Under the pieces are notes generated by a model. The model was given only the letters and a program-made list of their open reading frames with translations, was not told the DNA's origin and did no database searches. A program made the translations under genes and the position numbers. 64,000 bases of DNA from Methylobacterium durans (GTDB lineage: Bacteria; Pseudomonadota; Alphaproteobacteria; Rhizobiales; Beijerinckiaceae): NCBI RefSeq assembly GCF_003173715.1, contig NZ_CP029550.1, forward strand, positions 3,564,501 to 3,628,500, given 5' to 3'. Below, piece by piece: positions 34,038-43,791 of the stretch (its first letter is position 1; each line of letters opens with the position of its first letter).

Positions 34038-35336
34038 TCAGGCGTGCGCGAGGGCGGGGGCCTGGGCGACGACGCCGTTTGCGGCGTGGTGGCGCTTGAG
34101 CATGGGGCGCAGAACCGCGACGGCGAGGGCTGCGGCGATCAGGTCCATGGTGGCGACCGTGTAGAGCACCGTCGACCAGGTGCCGGTGGCCTGCATGATC
34201 AGGTTGCCCACCGGCACGAACAGGGCGGCAAAGCCCTTGGCGCAGTAGAGCACGCCGTAGATCTTGCCGATGTGCTTGGAGCCGAAGGTGTCGGCCGCGG
34301 TGGCGGAGAACAGCGAGTAGACCTCGCCCCAGGCCAGGAACACGATGCCCGACAGGATCACGAAGGCCCACGGGTTCGAGCCGAAATAGCCCAGCGCCAC
34401 GATGCCGATGCCCTCCATGGCGAAGGCGATGAACATCGTCTTCTCGCGCCCGATCCGGTCCGAGACCCAGCCGAACAGGGGCCGCGAGATGCCGTTCATG
34501 ATGCGGTCGAGCATCAGCGCGAAGGGCAGGGCCGCCATCGCGAAGAAGTACAGGTTCACCTGGAAGTTCTTCACGCCGAGATCCTGGGCGATCACGCCGA
34601 GCTGGGCCACGGCCATCAGGCCGCCGGTCACCGTGCAGGTGAACATCAGGAGCATGACGTAGAAGACCGGGGTGCGCAGGGCCTCACCGAGGGTGTAGTC
34701 GCGGCGCGACTGCAGGACCTTGGTGGAGAACTTGACCTCGTCCTTGGCCGGGGCGCGCATGAAGGCGGCGGCCAGCATGATGATGGCACCCTGGATCAGG
34801 CCGAAGGTGAAGAAGGCCTGGGCGTAGCTGCCGGCGTCGATCATCTTGGCGATGGGCAGGATGGTGAGCGCCGAGCCGGCGCCGTAGCCGCCGGCGGTGA
34901 GGCCGACCGCGAGGCCGCGCTTGTCGGGGAACCACTTGAGGGCGTTGTTGACGCAGGTGGCGTAGACGCAGCCGACGCCGATGCCGCCGACGACCGCCCC
35001 GGCGTAGAAGCCGGTCAGCGAGGTGGCGTAGGAGTTGATGACCCAGGCCAGGCCGGTCATCAGGCCGCCGAACATGACGACCCGGCTGGGGCCGTACTTG
35101 TCGATGAAGTAGCCCTCGATCGGGGTGAGCCAGGTCTGGACGATGACGAAGATGGTGAAGGCGACCTGGATGGCGGCGCGGTCCCAGCCGAAGGTCTTCT
35201 GGATCTCGGGAACGAACAGGGTCCAGGCGTACTGAATGTTGGCGGCCGCCACCATGCAGGCCACACCCAATACTATCTGAAGCCAGCGGTTCGGTGACGG
35301 TTTGACCGCGGCTGGCGCGGCAGCGGACGTTGGCAT
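34038..35336 (-). CDS. oxlT: OxlT-type oxalate/formate antiporter (MFS)
   Basis: 432 residues with about 12 membrane helices. Family landmarks: AAANIQYAWTLFVPEIQKTF near helix 1, IEGYFIDKYGPSRVVMFGGL (MFS motif A region), GIGVGCVYATCVNNALKWFP with the pattern typical of oxalate/formate antiporters, and WVSDRIGREKTMFIAFAMEG (second half motif A). It would exchange oxalate for formate, fitting oxalate use by methylotrophs; the exact substrate is inferred. GAGGGAGA ribosome site; hairpin downstream; FCD regulator 3' of it. Confidence 0.88.
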   Translation of the reverse strand: MPTSAAAPAAVKPSPNRWLQIVLGVACMVAAANIQYAWTLFVPEIQKTFGWDRAAIQVAFTIFVIVQTWLTPIEGYFIDKYGPSRVVMFGGLMTGLAWVINSYATSLTGFYAGAVVGGIGVGCVYATCVNNALKWFPDKRGLAVGLTAGGYGAGSALTILPIAKMIDAGSYAQAFFTFGLIQGAIIMLAAAFMRAPAKDEVKFSTKVLQSRRDYTLGEALRTPVFYVMLLMFTCTVTGGLMAVAQLGVIAQDLGVKNFQVNLYFFAMAALPFALMLDRIMNGISRPLFGWVSDRIGREKTMFIAFAMEGIGIVALGYFGSNPWAFVILSGIVFLAWGEVYSLFSATAADTFGSKHIGKIYGVLYCAKGFAALFVPVGNLIMQATGTWSTVLYTVATMDLIAAALAVAVLRPMLKRHHAANGVVAQAPALAHA

Positions 35337-35966
35337 GAGCGTTCTCCCTCAGTGGACATCGCAGATGAGGGCGTGGCCTGCCCTGTGGCTCGCACGCCGT
35401 TGCAATGATTCGGGCTGCCGGTCCGAGCGGCGCGGTGCATGCGCTCCGGAAGCAGCTGGCATGCATTATTTGGTATGTCAGATGTGACGGCAAGCAGAAT
35501 AATTCTAACCAAGACGCCGCCGAACAGGGATTAATCGATTGGGCCGAACGTGCTCCGGGCGGTTGGGACAGTTCTCAGCGCGTGCACACCGAGCGAAAGT
35601 GGATGCGATCGCGAGGGCCGCAGACTGATCGCGCGATCTGAGGCGCCCGGGAACGTAGGAAAAATAACGCTGGTTTCCGCTGCCGGGATCGAGATTTTTC
35701 GGTGTGCGGTGCTACCGATTTCTAGGCGATCCCGGTCAAATCCAACGTCGCGCCCCGTCATCCGTGCGATGCGCGACGCGTCTTCGAAATCTCGGTCTGC
35801 GGGCTGCCCGCTCGAACGAAGCCCGATCGGTACCCTAAACGACCGTCCGTTGGGATCCGGGCTGCCCGGCCTTGAGGCGCTTGCCGGCCCGTGCAAGCGT
35901 CGCCGAGAAGAGCAGCGGGTCCGGCCATCGGTCGGGTCCGAGGACGCCACAGGGGGCGCCTCCAAT
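35337..35966. other. Intergenic, antiporter promoter side
   Basis: About 630 bases between divergent genes. AT-rich near 35460-35530, fitting the oxlT promoter. No coding sequence recognised; the frame open upstream of 35967 is a composition artefact. Confidence 0.45.
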
Positions 35967-36782
35967 ATGCATGCGCTGCGCCGGACGAGCCGGGCGGAGT
36001 ATCGGGCGAGCGTCGCGAGACGCGCGCGACGTCGTGCCCTGCGGCGCGCGTTCCTCAATCGCGGCGTCGCCCTCAGTCTCATGTTGGCGGCACCGCTCGC
36101 GCTCAGCCCGAGTCTTCCGGGGCAGGAGCAGGGTCCGGATCGGCCGCCTGCATCGGATCGCAATGCGTCACCGGCGGCCCGGCTAACCCTAGTTCCGAGC
36201 CTCATCACCCTCGCGACGGCGGCCGGCCCTGCCTACGCCTACGCGCAGCGGCACCCCTTTGCTGAGGCGGGTCCCCGACTCGAGCGCGCAGCCTTCGAGA
36301 CGATCGAGGACGCGTGGTCCGCCGCATTCTTCGGGGACCGCCAGCGCATGGCGGCGTTCATCGAGCACGCGGCGGTGATCAACGGGCTGCCTGTCGATTT
36401 TCTCATGCGCCTGCTTCGCCAGGAAAGCGGGCTCAACCCGCAGGCGATCAGCCGCGCCGGTGCGATGGGCGTCGCTCAGTTCATGCCCGGAACCGCGAGC
36501 GAGCGCGGCCTTCTCGATCCCTTCAACCCCTACGAGGCCATCCCGAAATCGGCGGAACTGCTGAAGGAGCACCGGGGTCGCTTCGGCAATCTCGGGCTGG
36601 CCGCGGCGGCCTACAACGCGGGCCCGCAGCGAGTCCGCGACTGGCTCGCCGGGCGCTCGCCCCTGCCGAAGGAAACACGCGATTACGTTGCGCATATCAC
36701 GGGTCGGACGATCGAGGACTGGCAGCAGGGCGGCGACCTGTTCGCCTCAGCCGAGTCCTACGCGGCCCATGCCCTACGCTGA
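35967..36782 (+). CDS. Lytic transglycosylase (SLT domain)
   Basis: 271 residues from the ATG at 35967; the open frame reaches back to 35550 but is not protein-like there. A basic N-terminus and a hydrophobic segment (GVALSLMLAAPLALSPSLPG, ~33-52) act as signal/anchor. The catalytic domain (~125-255) shows MRLLRQESGLNPQAISRAGA (catalytic E153), GVAQFMPGTASERGLLDPFN and LAAAAYNAGPQRVRDWLAG, the three SLT motifs. It would cut peptidoglycan to 1,6-anhydromuropeptides in the periplasm. Stand-alone. Confidence 0.88.
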   Translation: MHALRRTSRAEYRASVARRARRRALRRAFLNRGVALSLMLAAPLALSPSLPGQEQGPDRPPASDRNASPAARLTLVPSLITLATAAGPAYAYAQRHPFAEAGPRLERAAFETIEDAWSAAFFGDRQRMAAFIEHAAVINGLPVDFLMRLLRQESGLNPQAISRAGAMGVAQFMPGTASERGLLDPFNPYEAIPKSAELLKEHRGRFGNLGLAAAAYNAGPQRVRDWLAGRSPLPKETRDYVAHITGRTIEDWQQGGDLFASAESYAAHALR

Positions 36783-37166
36783 GGCGCTCGAGACCGCCTC
36801 GCTCCTCATCCCGAATCGGACGCCAGCGCGACGTTTGAGGCGGGCGAACCGGCGAAACAGCGGCGCCGCCCGCGCCGATGTGCGATGCTGCACTGCACGC
36901 TCAGGCGGAGGCCTGCACTCGGAAACCTCCTGTCATGCAACGACAATTTCCGCGCGCATTGTGTCGCGGAAGTAAAGTGCCGTCGAATCGAGGTCCGTCC
37001 GAACGATAATTATATTGCGGTGCGACAAAGCGTGCATTGCCTGATGCAGAGTTGGCACCAGATCAGGCTCATCGCAGTCGAGCGGCGCTAGTGCGCGATC
37101 CGATCCGGTATCTATACATCCGCCGGTCGAGGTCGGAGGCCGCTCCGCAATCGTGAAGGACTGACT
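36783..37166. other. Intergenic, no gene recognised
   Basis: About 380 bases, AT-richer from 36930 on; likely promoter of the 37167 gene. Confidence 0.4.
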
Positions 37167-37547
37167 ATGACGAAGCGCGCCACCATCACCACCGCCATCG
37201 CTCTGGCCCTCGGCCTCGCTGCCTCGCCGAGCCTCGCCCAGACGTTCGATTCGAGCAGCGCGAGCTACAACCGTGACGGCACTCTGAATGTCTGGGGCGC
37301 CCATATCGATCCTGTCGGACCGCGCGGCGGCCTGATCGGCGGTGTCGGCACTGTGGTCGGCGGCGTGACCGGCGCCGTGGGTGGCGTGGTCGGCGGAACC
37401 GTCGGCGCGGCCGGGGACATCGTCACCGGCTCGATCGCGCCGCGCCGGCTCGATGTTCCGGCCCGCTACGGGAACGCGGAGGACTTCGACCGTCCTGCGC
37501 CGCAATACGGCCGCGCCGGCGCCGGTCCTGCCTACACCGCCTACTAA
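37167..37547 (+). CDS. Secreted glycine-zipper small protein
   Basis: 126 residues with a Sec signal (residues 1-24, ending LAQ). Residues ~52-85 are a Gly-rich zipper (GGLIGGVGTVVGGVTGAVGG, VVGGTVGAAGDIVTG), leading into a TGSIAPRR-type tail. Such small exported proteins are common in Methylobacterium; their job is unknown. A strong terminator follows 24 bases downstream. Confidence 0.75.
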   Translation: MTKRATITTAIALALGLAASPSLAQTFDSSSASYNRDGTLNVWGAHIDPVGPRGGLIGGVGTVVGGVTGAVGGVVGGTVGAAGDIVTGSIAPRRLDVPARYGNAEDFDRPAPQYGRAGAGPAYTAY

Positions 37548-37571
37548 GCGCACGGATCATCGATCCGGCCG

Positions 37572-37600
37572 ACGGCGGGGCGCGAGCCCCGCCGTTTTCG
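37572..37600 (+). terminator. Rho-independent terminator
   Basis: A 10-bp GC stem (ACGGCGGGGC with GCCCCGCCGT) and a 4-base loop, followed by TTTTCG. Right after the 37167-37547 gene. Confidence 0.8.
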
Positions 37601-38147
37601 TTGGCGCGACCCCCGAGCGTGGGTTGGGAAGGGCGGCGAACGCCAGCAGGCGCGATTGAAACGCAGCGGCATCAGCAAGCTGGCTCAGCCGAGACCGCCA
37701 TAGACTGAAAAGATCACAGTTTATCTGATGAAAGATAGACGATATTCCGTATAGGTAACATGAGGGCCGACTTCGCCTTGTCAGCGAGAGGCCTCGAAGC
37801 CAGGCCGGGCCGGCGTCCCGGCGTCAGCCGAGTGCCAGCCAGAAGGCCATCTCGGCAGCCAGTACGCTCACGGTGCATACGGCGACGAAAGCGCGATCCG
37901 CGATGTTTGGTGGGGCCACGGCGGCAACGCGTCCGGCTCCGGGCCTTTGTCGTGGGCGAGTCGGCACGCGCGCCTCCCAGGTCCGCACTTCCTCAGCTAC
38001 AAAACGGATACGAGTTGCGCCGGCCAAAAGTTTCCGGCCAGTTCGTCACGGTCCCGCCGGATTTCGCGCGCGCCAATGGTTCCTCGCGGGCCACGCGGCC
38101 CGGGAATCGCGACGGCGGGCAGGCGCGACAGGCGGCGGAGTCGGTCC
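37601..38147. other. Intergenic, no firm gene
   Basis: About 550 bases. A minus-strand frame from a GTG at 37919 would give a 31-residue hydrophobic peptide but lacks a ribosome site. Nothing else. Confidence 0.35.
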
Positions 38148-38957
38148 ATGATGCAGGCGCGGCGGAAGCTCGGTCGATCAGTTGCGGCTAGGTACAGCTG
38201 CGATGCGGGAGCATGGCATCTTGGCCTGCGGCGCCTCCTCGCGGGCCCGTTGCTCATGCTTCCCCTGTCGTCCGGTGCCTCGGCTGAATTGCTCATCCGG
38301 ATCGACAAGGCGAGCCAGAGCATGGCGGTGTCGGTGAACGGCCAGGAGCGCCACACTTGGCCTGTCTCGACGGGGGCTGCGGGCTATGACACCCCGAGCG
38401 GAACGTTCCGGCCTTCGCGCCTGAGCCGCCACCACTTCTCGCGGGAATGGGACAACGCGCCGATGCCCTTCGCGATCTTCTTCACCGCGGAGGGGCACGC
38501 GATCCACGGCACCAATCAGGGGCGGCGTCTCGGGCACCCGGCATCCCACGGCTGCGTCCGGCTCGCCCCGCGCAATGCCGGCCTGCTCTTCGCCCTCGTC
38601 CGGGCAGAGGGGCTACAGAGCACGCAGGTGGTGGTCGAGGGCGACGACAGCTTGGTCGCGAGCCGGAACTCGGGACCGGGCATCGACCCCCTCGCGGTCC
38701 TCCAGCAATCCGCGGCTGCCCGTTCCCGGTGGCAGGGCGAGGGCAGAAATCCGGGGAGCGCTCCGACGGGCAGGCCCGGACACAACACTGCCGAAGTGGC
38801 CGCGCCGAGCCCGGCTGCCGCGGTCGGCCAGGCATCTCCATCCGGCGCGGCGAGCGCTGGGCCGCCGCCATCCCAGGGACCCGACCGCGAGACCCTGATG
38901 AGCCAGCTTCTCAACAGGGGCGCGCAGGTCGCGAAGCCGATCTGCAGCGCCTGCTGA
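38148..38957 (+). CDS. L,D-transpeptidase (YkuD domain)
   Basis: 269 residues from the ATG at 38148; the open frame reaches 37947. Signal/anchor GLRRLLAGPLLMLPLSSGAS, then the YkuD domain (~45-165): LLIRIDKASQSMAVSVNGQE, WPVSTGAAGYDTPSGTFRP, HAIHGTNQGRRLGHPASHGC VRL with the catalytic Cys in SHGC. A Pro/Ala-rich C-terminal tail of ~90 residues ends in CSAC. It would form 3-3 cross-links or attach proteins to peptidoglycan. Confidence 0.88.
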   Translation: MMQARRKLGRSVAARYSCDAGAWHLGLRRLLAGPLLMLPLSSGASAELLIRIDKASQSMAVSVNGQERHTWPVSTGAAGYDTPSGTFRPSRLSRHHFSREWDNAPMPFAIFFTAEGHAIHGTNQGRRLGHPASHGCVRLAPRNAGLLFALVRAEGLQSTQVVVEGDDSLVASRNSGPGIDPLAVLQQSAAARSRWQGEGRNPGSAPTGRPGHNTAEVAAPSPAAAVGQASPSGAASAGPPPSQGPDRETLMSQLLNRGAQVAKPICSAC

Positions 38958-39004
38958 GGCGGGTCGCGAGCTGATCTCTCCGCCGCGGCCCGTGGCGGAC
39001 CATG

Positions 39005-39298
39005 TCAGTAGCCGTAATAGTACGGCCCGCCGCCGTAATAGCCGTAGGCCGGAGCCGGATAGTAGTAGCGCGGCGCCTGCGAGGCCGCGATCGCGCCGCC
39101 GATGAGGCCCAGAGCCGCGCCGGCCGCGAGGGCGCCGCCGACACCGGGGCCGCGACGGTATCCGTAGTGGCGGTGGCCCCGATAGGCGTAGCCGCCGTGA
39201 TAGCCGCCGCGATAGCCTGGCCGCGCTTCCGCGGTGGGCGCAATGAGCAGGGATCCTGCGAAAGCCGCCGCGACGGCCGAGAGAGCGAGCTTCTTCAC
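39005..39298 (-). CDS. Secreted Gly/Tyr-rich small protein
   Basis: 97 residues from a GTG at 39298 preceded by AGGGGAAG. Signal KKLALSAVAAAFAGSLLIAP (cleaved near AEA), then Gly/Tyr/His-rich stretches (YRGGYHGGYAYRGHRHYGYR), a Gly/Ala helix (GVGGALAAGAALGLIGGAIA) and a Tyr-rich tail. Widely seen in Rhizobiales as hypothetical surface or periplasmic protein. The GTG start is set by the ribosome site, as the open frame runs on to 39535. Confidence 0.75.
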   Translation of the reverse strand: MKKLALSAVAAAFAGSLLIAPTAEARPGYRGGYHGGYAYRGHRHYGYRRGPGVGGALAAGAALGLIGGAIAASQAPRYYYPAPAYGYYGGGPYYYGY

Positions 39299-39531
39299 GA
39301 TCTTCCCCTGTGTGAAATCCGCGGGTCCGATCAGAGCGCCCGCACGCTGAACCGAGCCTGAATCCTTCAAGCCGCGGTTAATCGCGCCCCGCTTCCCGCG
39401 CACGTGGTGGCCCAGGTGTGAAATCCAGGCCGCGCCCTGTCGTCGAGGCGGTATCGATCCGGAAACGCTACGGGATGGGCACGCCTGCAGAGCGTCGCGT
39501 CCATCGCGATGGCCGAGATGCGAGACCCGGG

Positions 39532-39834
39532 TCAATCGTCCGAGGTCAGGTTCGAGACGAACGCGTTGCCGAACCGCGTGGTCGTCTTCACGGTCGCGGA
39601 GGGCTCGATTCGCGCGATGATCTGCGATCCGTCGCCGTTGCAGAACATCTCCACGATGTCCGCGTCGGCGAGTCCGAGATCGCGCGCCAGCAGATCGTGC
39701 ACGACGGCGAAGTTCTCATCCGTGTCGATCGTGAATCCAAAAGACTGATGCGGCTTGTAGAAAAGCACTCTGTCGCCCGGTTCGAGAAACCCCTTGATGG
39801 TCTCGAAGTCGTAGGTCGGTTCCGTCGTTGACAA
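39532..39834 (-). CDS. Hypothetical protein, TTG start
   Basis: 100 residues from a TTG at 39834, chosen because GGAGG lies 8 bases upstream and protein-like sequence begins there (STTEPTYDFETIKGFLEPGD). The body, RVLFYKPHQSFGFTIDTDEN then FAVVHDLLARDLGLADADIV, is acidic and soluble. No named family. The frame continues to 40023 but without protein character. Confidence 0.6.
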   Translation of the reverse strand: MSTTEPTYDFETIKGFLEPGDRVLFYKPHQSFGFTIDTDENFAVVHDLLARDLGLADADIVEMFCNGDGSQIIARIEPSATVKTTTRFGNAFVSNLTSDD

Positions 39835-40006
39835 CCTGCGGGCCTCCAGCGTTGTCGAAGCGGCGGGTTTGTTGCCGCGGCTCGAACGAAGGTCAATCAG
39901 GCGCGGCGCATGGAAACGGGACGAACCATGACTTGGCAGGGAAACGCGTTGGGCATCAGCGCCTTGCGGATCCCTGCAAGATTTCGCATCAGGAGGCGTA
40001 TCCGGG

Positions 40007-40369
40007 ATGAGCACGAGCCGCAAACCGCTGCCGGAGCAACTCGAGATGGTCGCCGCGTTGACGGCGAAGCTGGCCGATCAGGCCATGGCCGAGATGATGT
40101 CCGAACATTCCGTGTCGGACCGTACGGTGCAATCCCTCGCGGACGGGGTGCTGTTCCTGGACAGGCACGCCCATCCGATCCCCCGTCTCGCGCTCGATCT
40201 CTTGATGCGGGTTCATCACGATCGCTCGGCCGCGCTCGCCGTTTCGCGGCGCGAGGGCGCGAGACGGGAAGCGCGCGGATTCAAGCCGGCGGAGCGCGCC
40301 GAGGAGGGCGGCGCCGGCCGCAAGGTCCGGAGCCTGTTCCGCTCGCTCCGCCGCAGGGATGGTGCGTGA
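40007..40369 (+). CDS. Hypothetical protein
   Basis: 120 residues; AGGAGG 10 bases before the ATG. Helical and charged (EQLEMVAALTAKLADQAMAE; ADGVLFLDRHAHPIPRLALD), with a basic Arg-rich C-terminus (RKVRSLFRSLRRRDG). No recognised domain. Divergent from 39532-39834. Confidence 0.6.
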   Translation: MSTSRKPLPEQLEMVAALTAKLADQAMAEMMSEHSVSDRTVQSLADGVLFLDRHAHPIPRLALDLLMRVHHDRSAALAVSRREGARREARGFKPAERAEEGGAGRKVRSLFRSLRRRDGA

Positions 40370-40550
40370 GGGCGCGAATGGGCGCCGGTCGCACGTAGCG
40401 ACGTCCGTCGAGAGACACCTTCGCCGCACGCCCTGTTCGTGCTAGAACGGACAGAGAACACGAGAGCGCAGGCTCGGATGCGCGGACCGGCCGGCATGCA
40501 GGGTGGGACCGCGCCGGCGAGCGTCAGCGGGCGCGGGGTGAGAGGCGGCC

Positions 40551-40793
40551 ATGGACGCTGTTCGGCGCGTCGGGAACTACCTTCAGGTCCAGGACGGCGA
40601 GGGCTGCCGGCATCTTCTGCGGGTGACGAGTGTGCAGGCGCTCAGCGACACGGATCCGCTGCGCAACGAGACCTTCATCACGGCAGCGGGCCGCACCATC
40701 CGCGTGCTGCAGCCGCTCGATGAGATCGTCGAACTCGTCGCACCGGGCGAGCGGATCGCCGCCGAACCCGACGAGGCATCGTGGCCCTTCTGA
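40551..40793 (+). CDS. Hypothetical protein
   Basis: 80 residues, MDAVRRVGNYLQVQDGEGCR then HLLRVTSVQALSDTDPLRNE. Beta-rich with an acidic tail. GAGAGGCGG before the ATG serves as ribosome site. Family unknown; in the style of short Methylobacterium regulators or adaptor proteins. Confidence 0.55.
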   Translation: MDAVRRVGNYLQVQDGEGCRHLLRVTSVQALSDTDPLRNETFITAAGRTIRVLQPLDEIVELVAPGERIAAEPDEASWPF

Positions 40794-40823
40794 CGACCGC
40801 CGGGCGCGCGCCGGCCGGCAGCC

Positions 40824-41348
40824 TCAGGGTGGCGGTCTCTGTCCCTCGACGAGCCCCAATCCTCTCAGGATGTCGCCGAGCGGGCCGCCGAGCGCGACAT
40901 GTCGGGGTGCCGCGGCCTGCGGCTCCGGCGGATCGGCGGCGGCCTCGGCCGGAGCGGGACCCGCCTTCCGCGCCGGCGCCTTCCGCGTTGCCTGCGCGTG
41001 TCCCGGTCGCCGGGCATTTCCCACGCCGGCGACGCGCTCACGCTTGAGAGGCGCGCTCTGCGCCATCGGATGCGGCACCGCGGCGTCCGGCAGGGGGGGC
41101 GGGCTCGCCGCGATCTGCACCAGCGTGCCGGTGGTCGCGGGCTCGGCCGCCCGGACGTCCCTGTCACCGTCCCTGTGGGCTGTGCTCTGCGCGGTGGCGC
41201 GACGCGGCGGGTCGATCCAGGCCTGAGGGGCCGCGGCCGACGGCCCGCTGCCCGGTCCGGGCCCGTCCGGCAGCGTCGTGCGATATCCGGCCGTCAGAAG
41301 GAGCGCGGAGATCGCCGATACGCCAAGTATCGCGAAGCTCACTCTCAT
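40824..41348 (-). CDS. Proline-rich exported hypothetical protein
   Basis: 174 residues from an ATG at 41348 (MRVSFAILGVSAISALLLTA, one N-terminal helix or signal). The rest is disordered, rich in Pro, Ala and Arg (e.g. ATTGTLVQIAASPPPLPDAA), ending GDILRGLGLVEGQ. No fold recognised. Likely anchored to the inner membrane facing the periplasm. Confidence 0.5.
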   Translation of the reverse strand: MRVSFAILGVSAISALLLTAGYRTTLPDGPGPGSGPSAAAPQAWIDPPRRATAQSTAHRDGDRDVRAAEPATTGTLVQIAASPPPLPDAAVPHPMAQSAPLKRERVAGVGNARRPGHAQATRKAPARKAGPAPAEAAADPPEPQAAAPRHVALGGPLGDILRGLGLVEGQRPPP

Positions 41349-41882
41349 GATGACACAACTCAAGGCCAAGCTTTCACGTTCCGGGTGCTGTACGCTTCCG
41401 AACGGCCAAGCCGTCCGGTCCGGGTTCGTCGTCAGCGTGGCCTCGGTTTCGGTCGGGGGAGCGTCACGATCTGTCCGCTGATCGGATCGAAGACGGTCGT
41501 GCTCATGCGCGGGGCCTCGTCGGGTGATCGTTGGATCACAGGACGGAAACGTAACCGAAGCGTTGAGAGGAACGGTTAGCGTCCGGAATCATCCAGCCCG
41601 CGCGAGGCTTTATCCAAGGTGGGCCCGGCGCGTGGGGATAAAGCCCGCTTGCAAGCCGCCCCGCGCCGAAGGAACGGCGGCGGTCACTTCCCGCAGCGCG
41701 AGAGGTTGGGGCCGGGCTAATACGCACCTGTCGAGGGGTGGGCCGTGATTGCCGCTCCGCCGCCGCGCATCGGCGCCAAGCGAAGTATTCCGGAGCGGCA
41801 ATCCCTGGGTCTCATCTCGCTGCGTCGAGTCCCTGTTAGGGTTGCGCGTACGAGTCCTCAGATGAGCGAAATACGGGGCGCC
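41349..41882. other. Intergenic, no gene recognised
   Basis: About 530 bases; promoter of 40824-41348 should be at its left edge. No RNA or repeat seen. Confidence 0.4.
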
Positions 41883-42143
41883 TCAGGCTGCCGACCGCAA
41901 TCTGTTGAGAGCGTGGACCGTCGTCGTGAGCTGGATCTCGCAGGAGAAGACGTTTCTTTGCGAATCATCCAGGACATCGATGCGAAGCGGGCGCCCATTG
42001 TATTTCTCGGGTTGATCGGCCGCGACTTCACAGAGGGTGCGCAGTGCTTCTTCCAGGGCGGCGTTTCCGTCCGTGCATTCCGTGCCATCGAAGTCCCGGA
42101 TCGAGAATTCCGGGTCAGCAACCTCAAAGAAATACAGGGCCAT
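41883..42143 (-). CDS. DUF6894 family protein
   Basis: 86 residues: MALYFFEVADPEFSIRDFDG TE, ALEEALRTLCEVAADQPEKY and RPLRIDVLDDSQRNVFSCEI. This is the DUF6894 layout, a beta strand with F-F, a D-x-D-G-x-E loop, an Ala/Glu helix and a final V-x-D-x-x strand. The family is very common in Methylobacterium with many paralogues and no known function. The ATG at 42143 fits the family start. Confidence 0.8.
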   Translation of the reverse strand: MALYFFEVADPEFSIRDFDGTECTDGNAALEEALRTLCEVAADQPEKYNGRPLRIDVLDDSQRNVFSCEIQLTTTVHALNRLRSAA

Positions 42144-42491
42144 TGATTGACCTTTCGCGTCCAATTCTTGTGGAGGGGAAGTCTGTACGCAGGAACGCGA
42201 CGAATCAGCGTCGTCTTCACCATATGAAGGATGACGATGCTATGATCAATCTATGTGAAAGGTGCGGAATGGTACTAGTGAGATAGGATTAGTTCGTTGT
42301 ACCACGCGCCCGCCGAAACAGCCGGCAACAAAAAATCCTCGACGCGGGCAAGCCTTAGCGACTAGTCCCGCCGTCAACTCTGAGGATTGCGACCAGCCGC
42401 ATAGCCGTCGACGCCGGTTACTGGACGGATCATCAGCGCGCCGGATGTGGCCCCACGGTTACGCTCGGACCGGTTGGCAGGGCCCCTGGCG
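42144..42491. other. Intergenic, no gene recognised
   Basis: About 350 bases, AT-rich near 42220-42290, fitting the DUF6894 promoter. Confidence 0.4.
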
Positions 42492-43676
42492 CTACGGCCA
42501 GACCTTGATGGCCAGGGGGCGCCGCAGCAGGTCCCGGTCGGACGTGATGCGGCAGCCTTCGGTGCGCAGCGTCGTGTAGGTGAGGAATGCGGTGTCGCCC
42601 ACATCGTCGAAGTTTCGGCCCTCGGCCCCCGGATCGAGGAGCGAGGGATAGGCGATCAGCCCGGCGGGCGCGCCGCAGGCGTCGTCGTAGAGCGTGGCGC
42701 CGGCGAGGAGCAGCCGCGGCTTGTCCCAGGTCAGGAAATCGCGCGAACTCGTCCAATAGAAGCCCGATTGCGGGAAGTTCCCGCCCGCCTTCGCCATGAA
42801 GATCGCGATGAAGGCGCCCGTGCCGCGGTGGCGCACCAGGGCGCCGACCGGGGCCGGGAACGGCGCGACCGGCTTGCAGGTGTCCGGGATCCTGATCGCC
42901 GTGCGGTAGGGATCGGGGAACGCCGCCGAGAAGCCCATGCCCGTCCAGGCGCGCCAGCTCGCCGGGTCGGAGGGCGTCGCGGTGCGGAACAGGCACACGC
43001 CCCCCTCCTGGTCGCTGCCCGGCCGGTCCCAGCCCGTCGTCGAGGCCAGCATATAGCGCCAGCGCCCGTCGGCGACGATGTTCGAGGGGTTGAAGAAGCC
43101 GCGGTGGCGGCCCTGGTCGATCTCCTGGCGGAAAGGGGCCGCCGCGACGACGGCGGGCGGGCTCGCGCGCCGGAAGCTGCGCCCGCCGTCGAGGGAATGC
43201 GCTGCCGTGATCGTGTTGTACCAGCAGGCCATGTAGCTGCCGGCCGGGCAGCGGCCCGGATGCTCGTTCGCTTGGTACTCGTGGTGCAGGAGGGCGGCGA
43301 CGGTGTGGCCGTCGTCGGTCCAAGTCGCCGTGATCCAGGAGCGATCGTCGTAGAGGGCAGGGTCGGGCTTCTCGCCGGATTCGAGCACCACGGCGCAGTC
43401 GAGCTTGAGATGATCGAGGTCGGGACCCCTCAGGGCGCGGTTGCGGTAATGCATCCCGAACAGGGCGACCGTGCCGTTCGCCTCGCGAAAGGCGCGGGCC
43501 GGCGCGTCCGGCACGTCAGCCCCGTCGCAGGCGTCGCGGCCTGCCTTGAAGACGATCTGCGGCGGCCCGACGAGGGTGAGGCTCGAGAGCGGCGGCTCGG
43601 GCGCACCCAGCGCCTGATCGGCGACGGCAAGCGGCGCGAGGAGCGCGAGGGCGGAGAGAAGCGGGCGGCGCGTCAT
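42492..43676 (-). CDS. Secreted beta-propeller-like protein, glycosidase-like
   Basis: 394 residues with a Sec signal (residues 1-24, MTRRPLLSALALLAPLAVAD, ending LGA). The repeated strands (WITATWTDDGHTVAALLHHE, ITAAHSLDGGRSFRRASPPA, GFFNPSNIVADGRWRYMLAS, FYWTSSRDFLTWDKPRLLLA) with S-x-D-x-x-x-W turns are typical of five-bladed propellers (GH32/GH43-like folds). No full catalytic triad could be assigned. Periplasmic; substrate unknown. Confidence 0.7.
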   Translation of the reverse strand: MTRRPLLSALALLAPLAVADQALGAPEPPLSSLTLVGPPQIVFKAGRDACDGADVPDAPARAFREANGTVALFGMHYRNRALRGPDLDHLKLDCAVVLESGEKPDPALYDDRSWITATWTDDGHTVAALLHHEYQANEHPGRCPAGSYMACWYNTITAAHSLDGGRSFRRASPPAVVAAAPFRQEIDQGRHRGFFNPSNIVADGRWRYMLASTTGWDRPGSDQEGGVCLFRTATPSDPASWRAWTGMGFSAAFPDPYRTAIRIPDTCKPVAPFPAPVGALVRHRGTGAFIAIFMAKAGGNFPQSGFYWTSSRDFLTWDKPRLLLAGATLYDDACGAPAGLIAYPSLLDPGAEGRNFDDVGDTAFLTYTTLRTEGCRITSDRDLLRRPLAIKVWP

Positions 43677-43791
43677 CGGGTCGGCCTGGACAATCGGCTC
43701 AGACTCGCCTCAGAACCGTTACGATGAGCTTGACCGGGCCAGCCCCGTCCGGCGCCCTCCACATCGAGTCCACGCGCCGCGAAGGCCCATC

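Noticed and set aside
34005..35297. Long plus-strand frame opposite oxlT
   Set aside because: Antisense shadow of a 12-helix transporter in GC-rich DNA; no ribosome site or protein-like pattern.
35468..35483. TGGTATGTCA near the oxlT promoter as a GntR/FCD operator
   Set aside because: Only half resembles the TGGT-N3-ACCA type consensus and no second site was found.
37824..37919. 31-residue hydrophobic peptide on the minus strand from a GTG
   Set aside because: Protein-like, but no ribosome site and no known relative; kept as intergenic.
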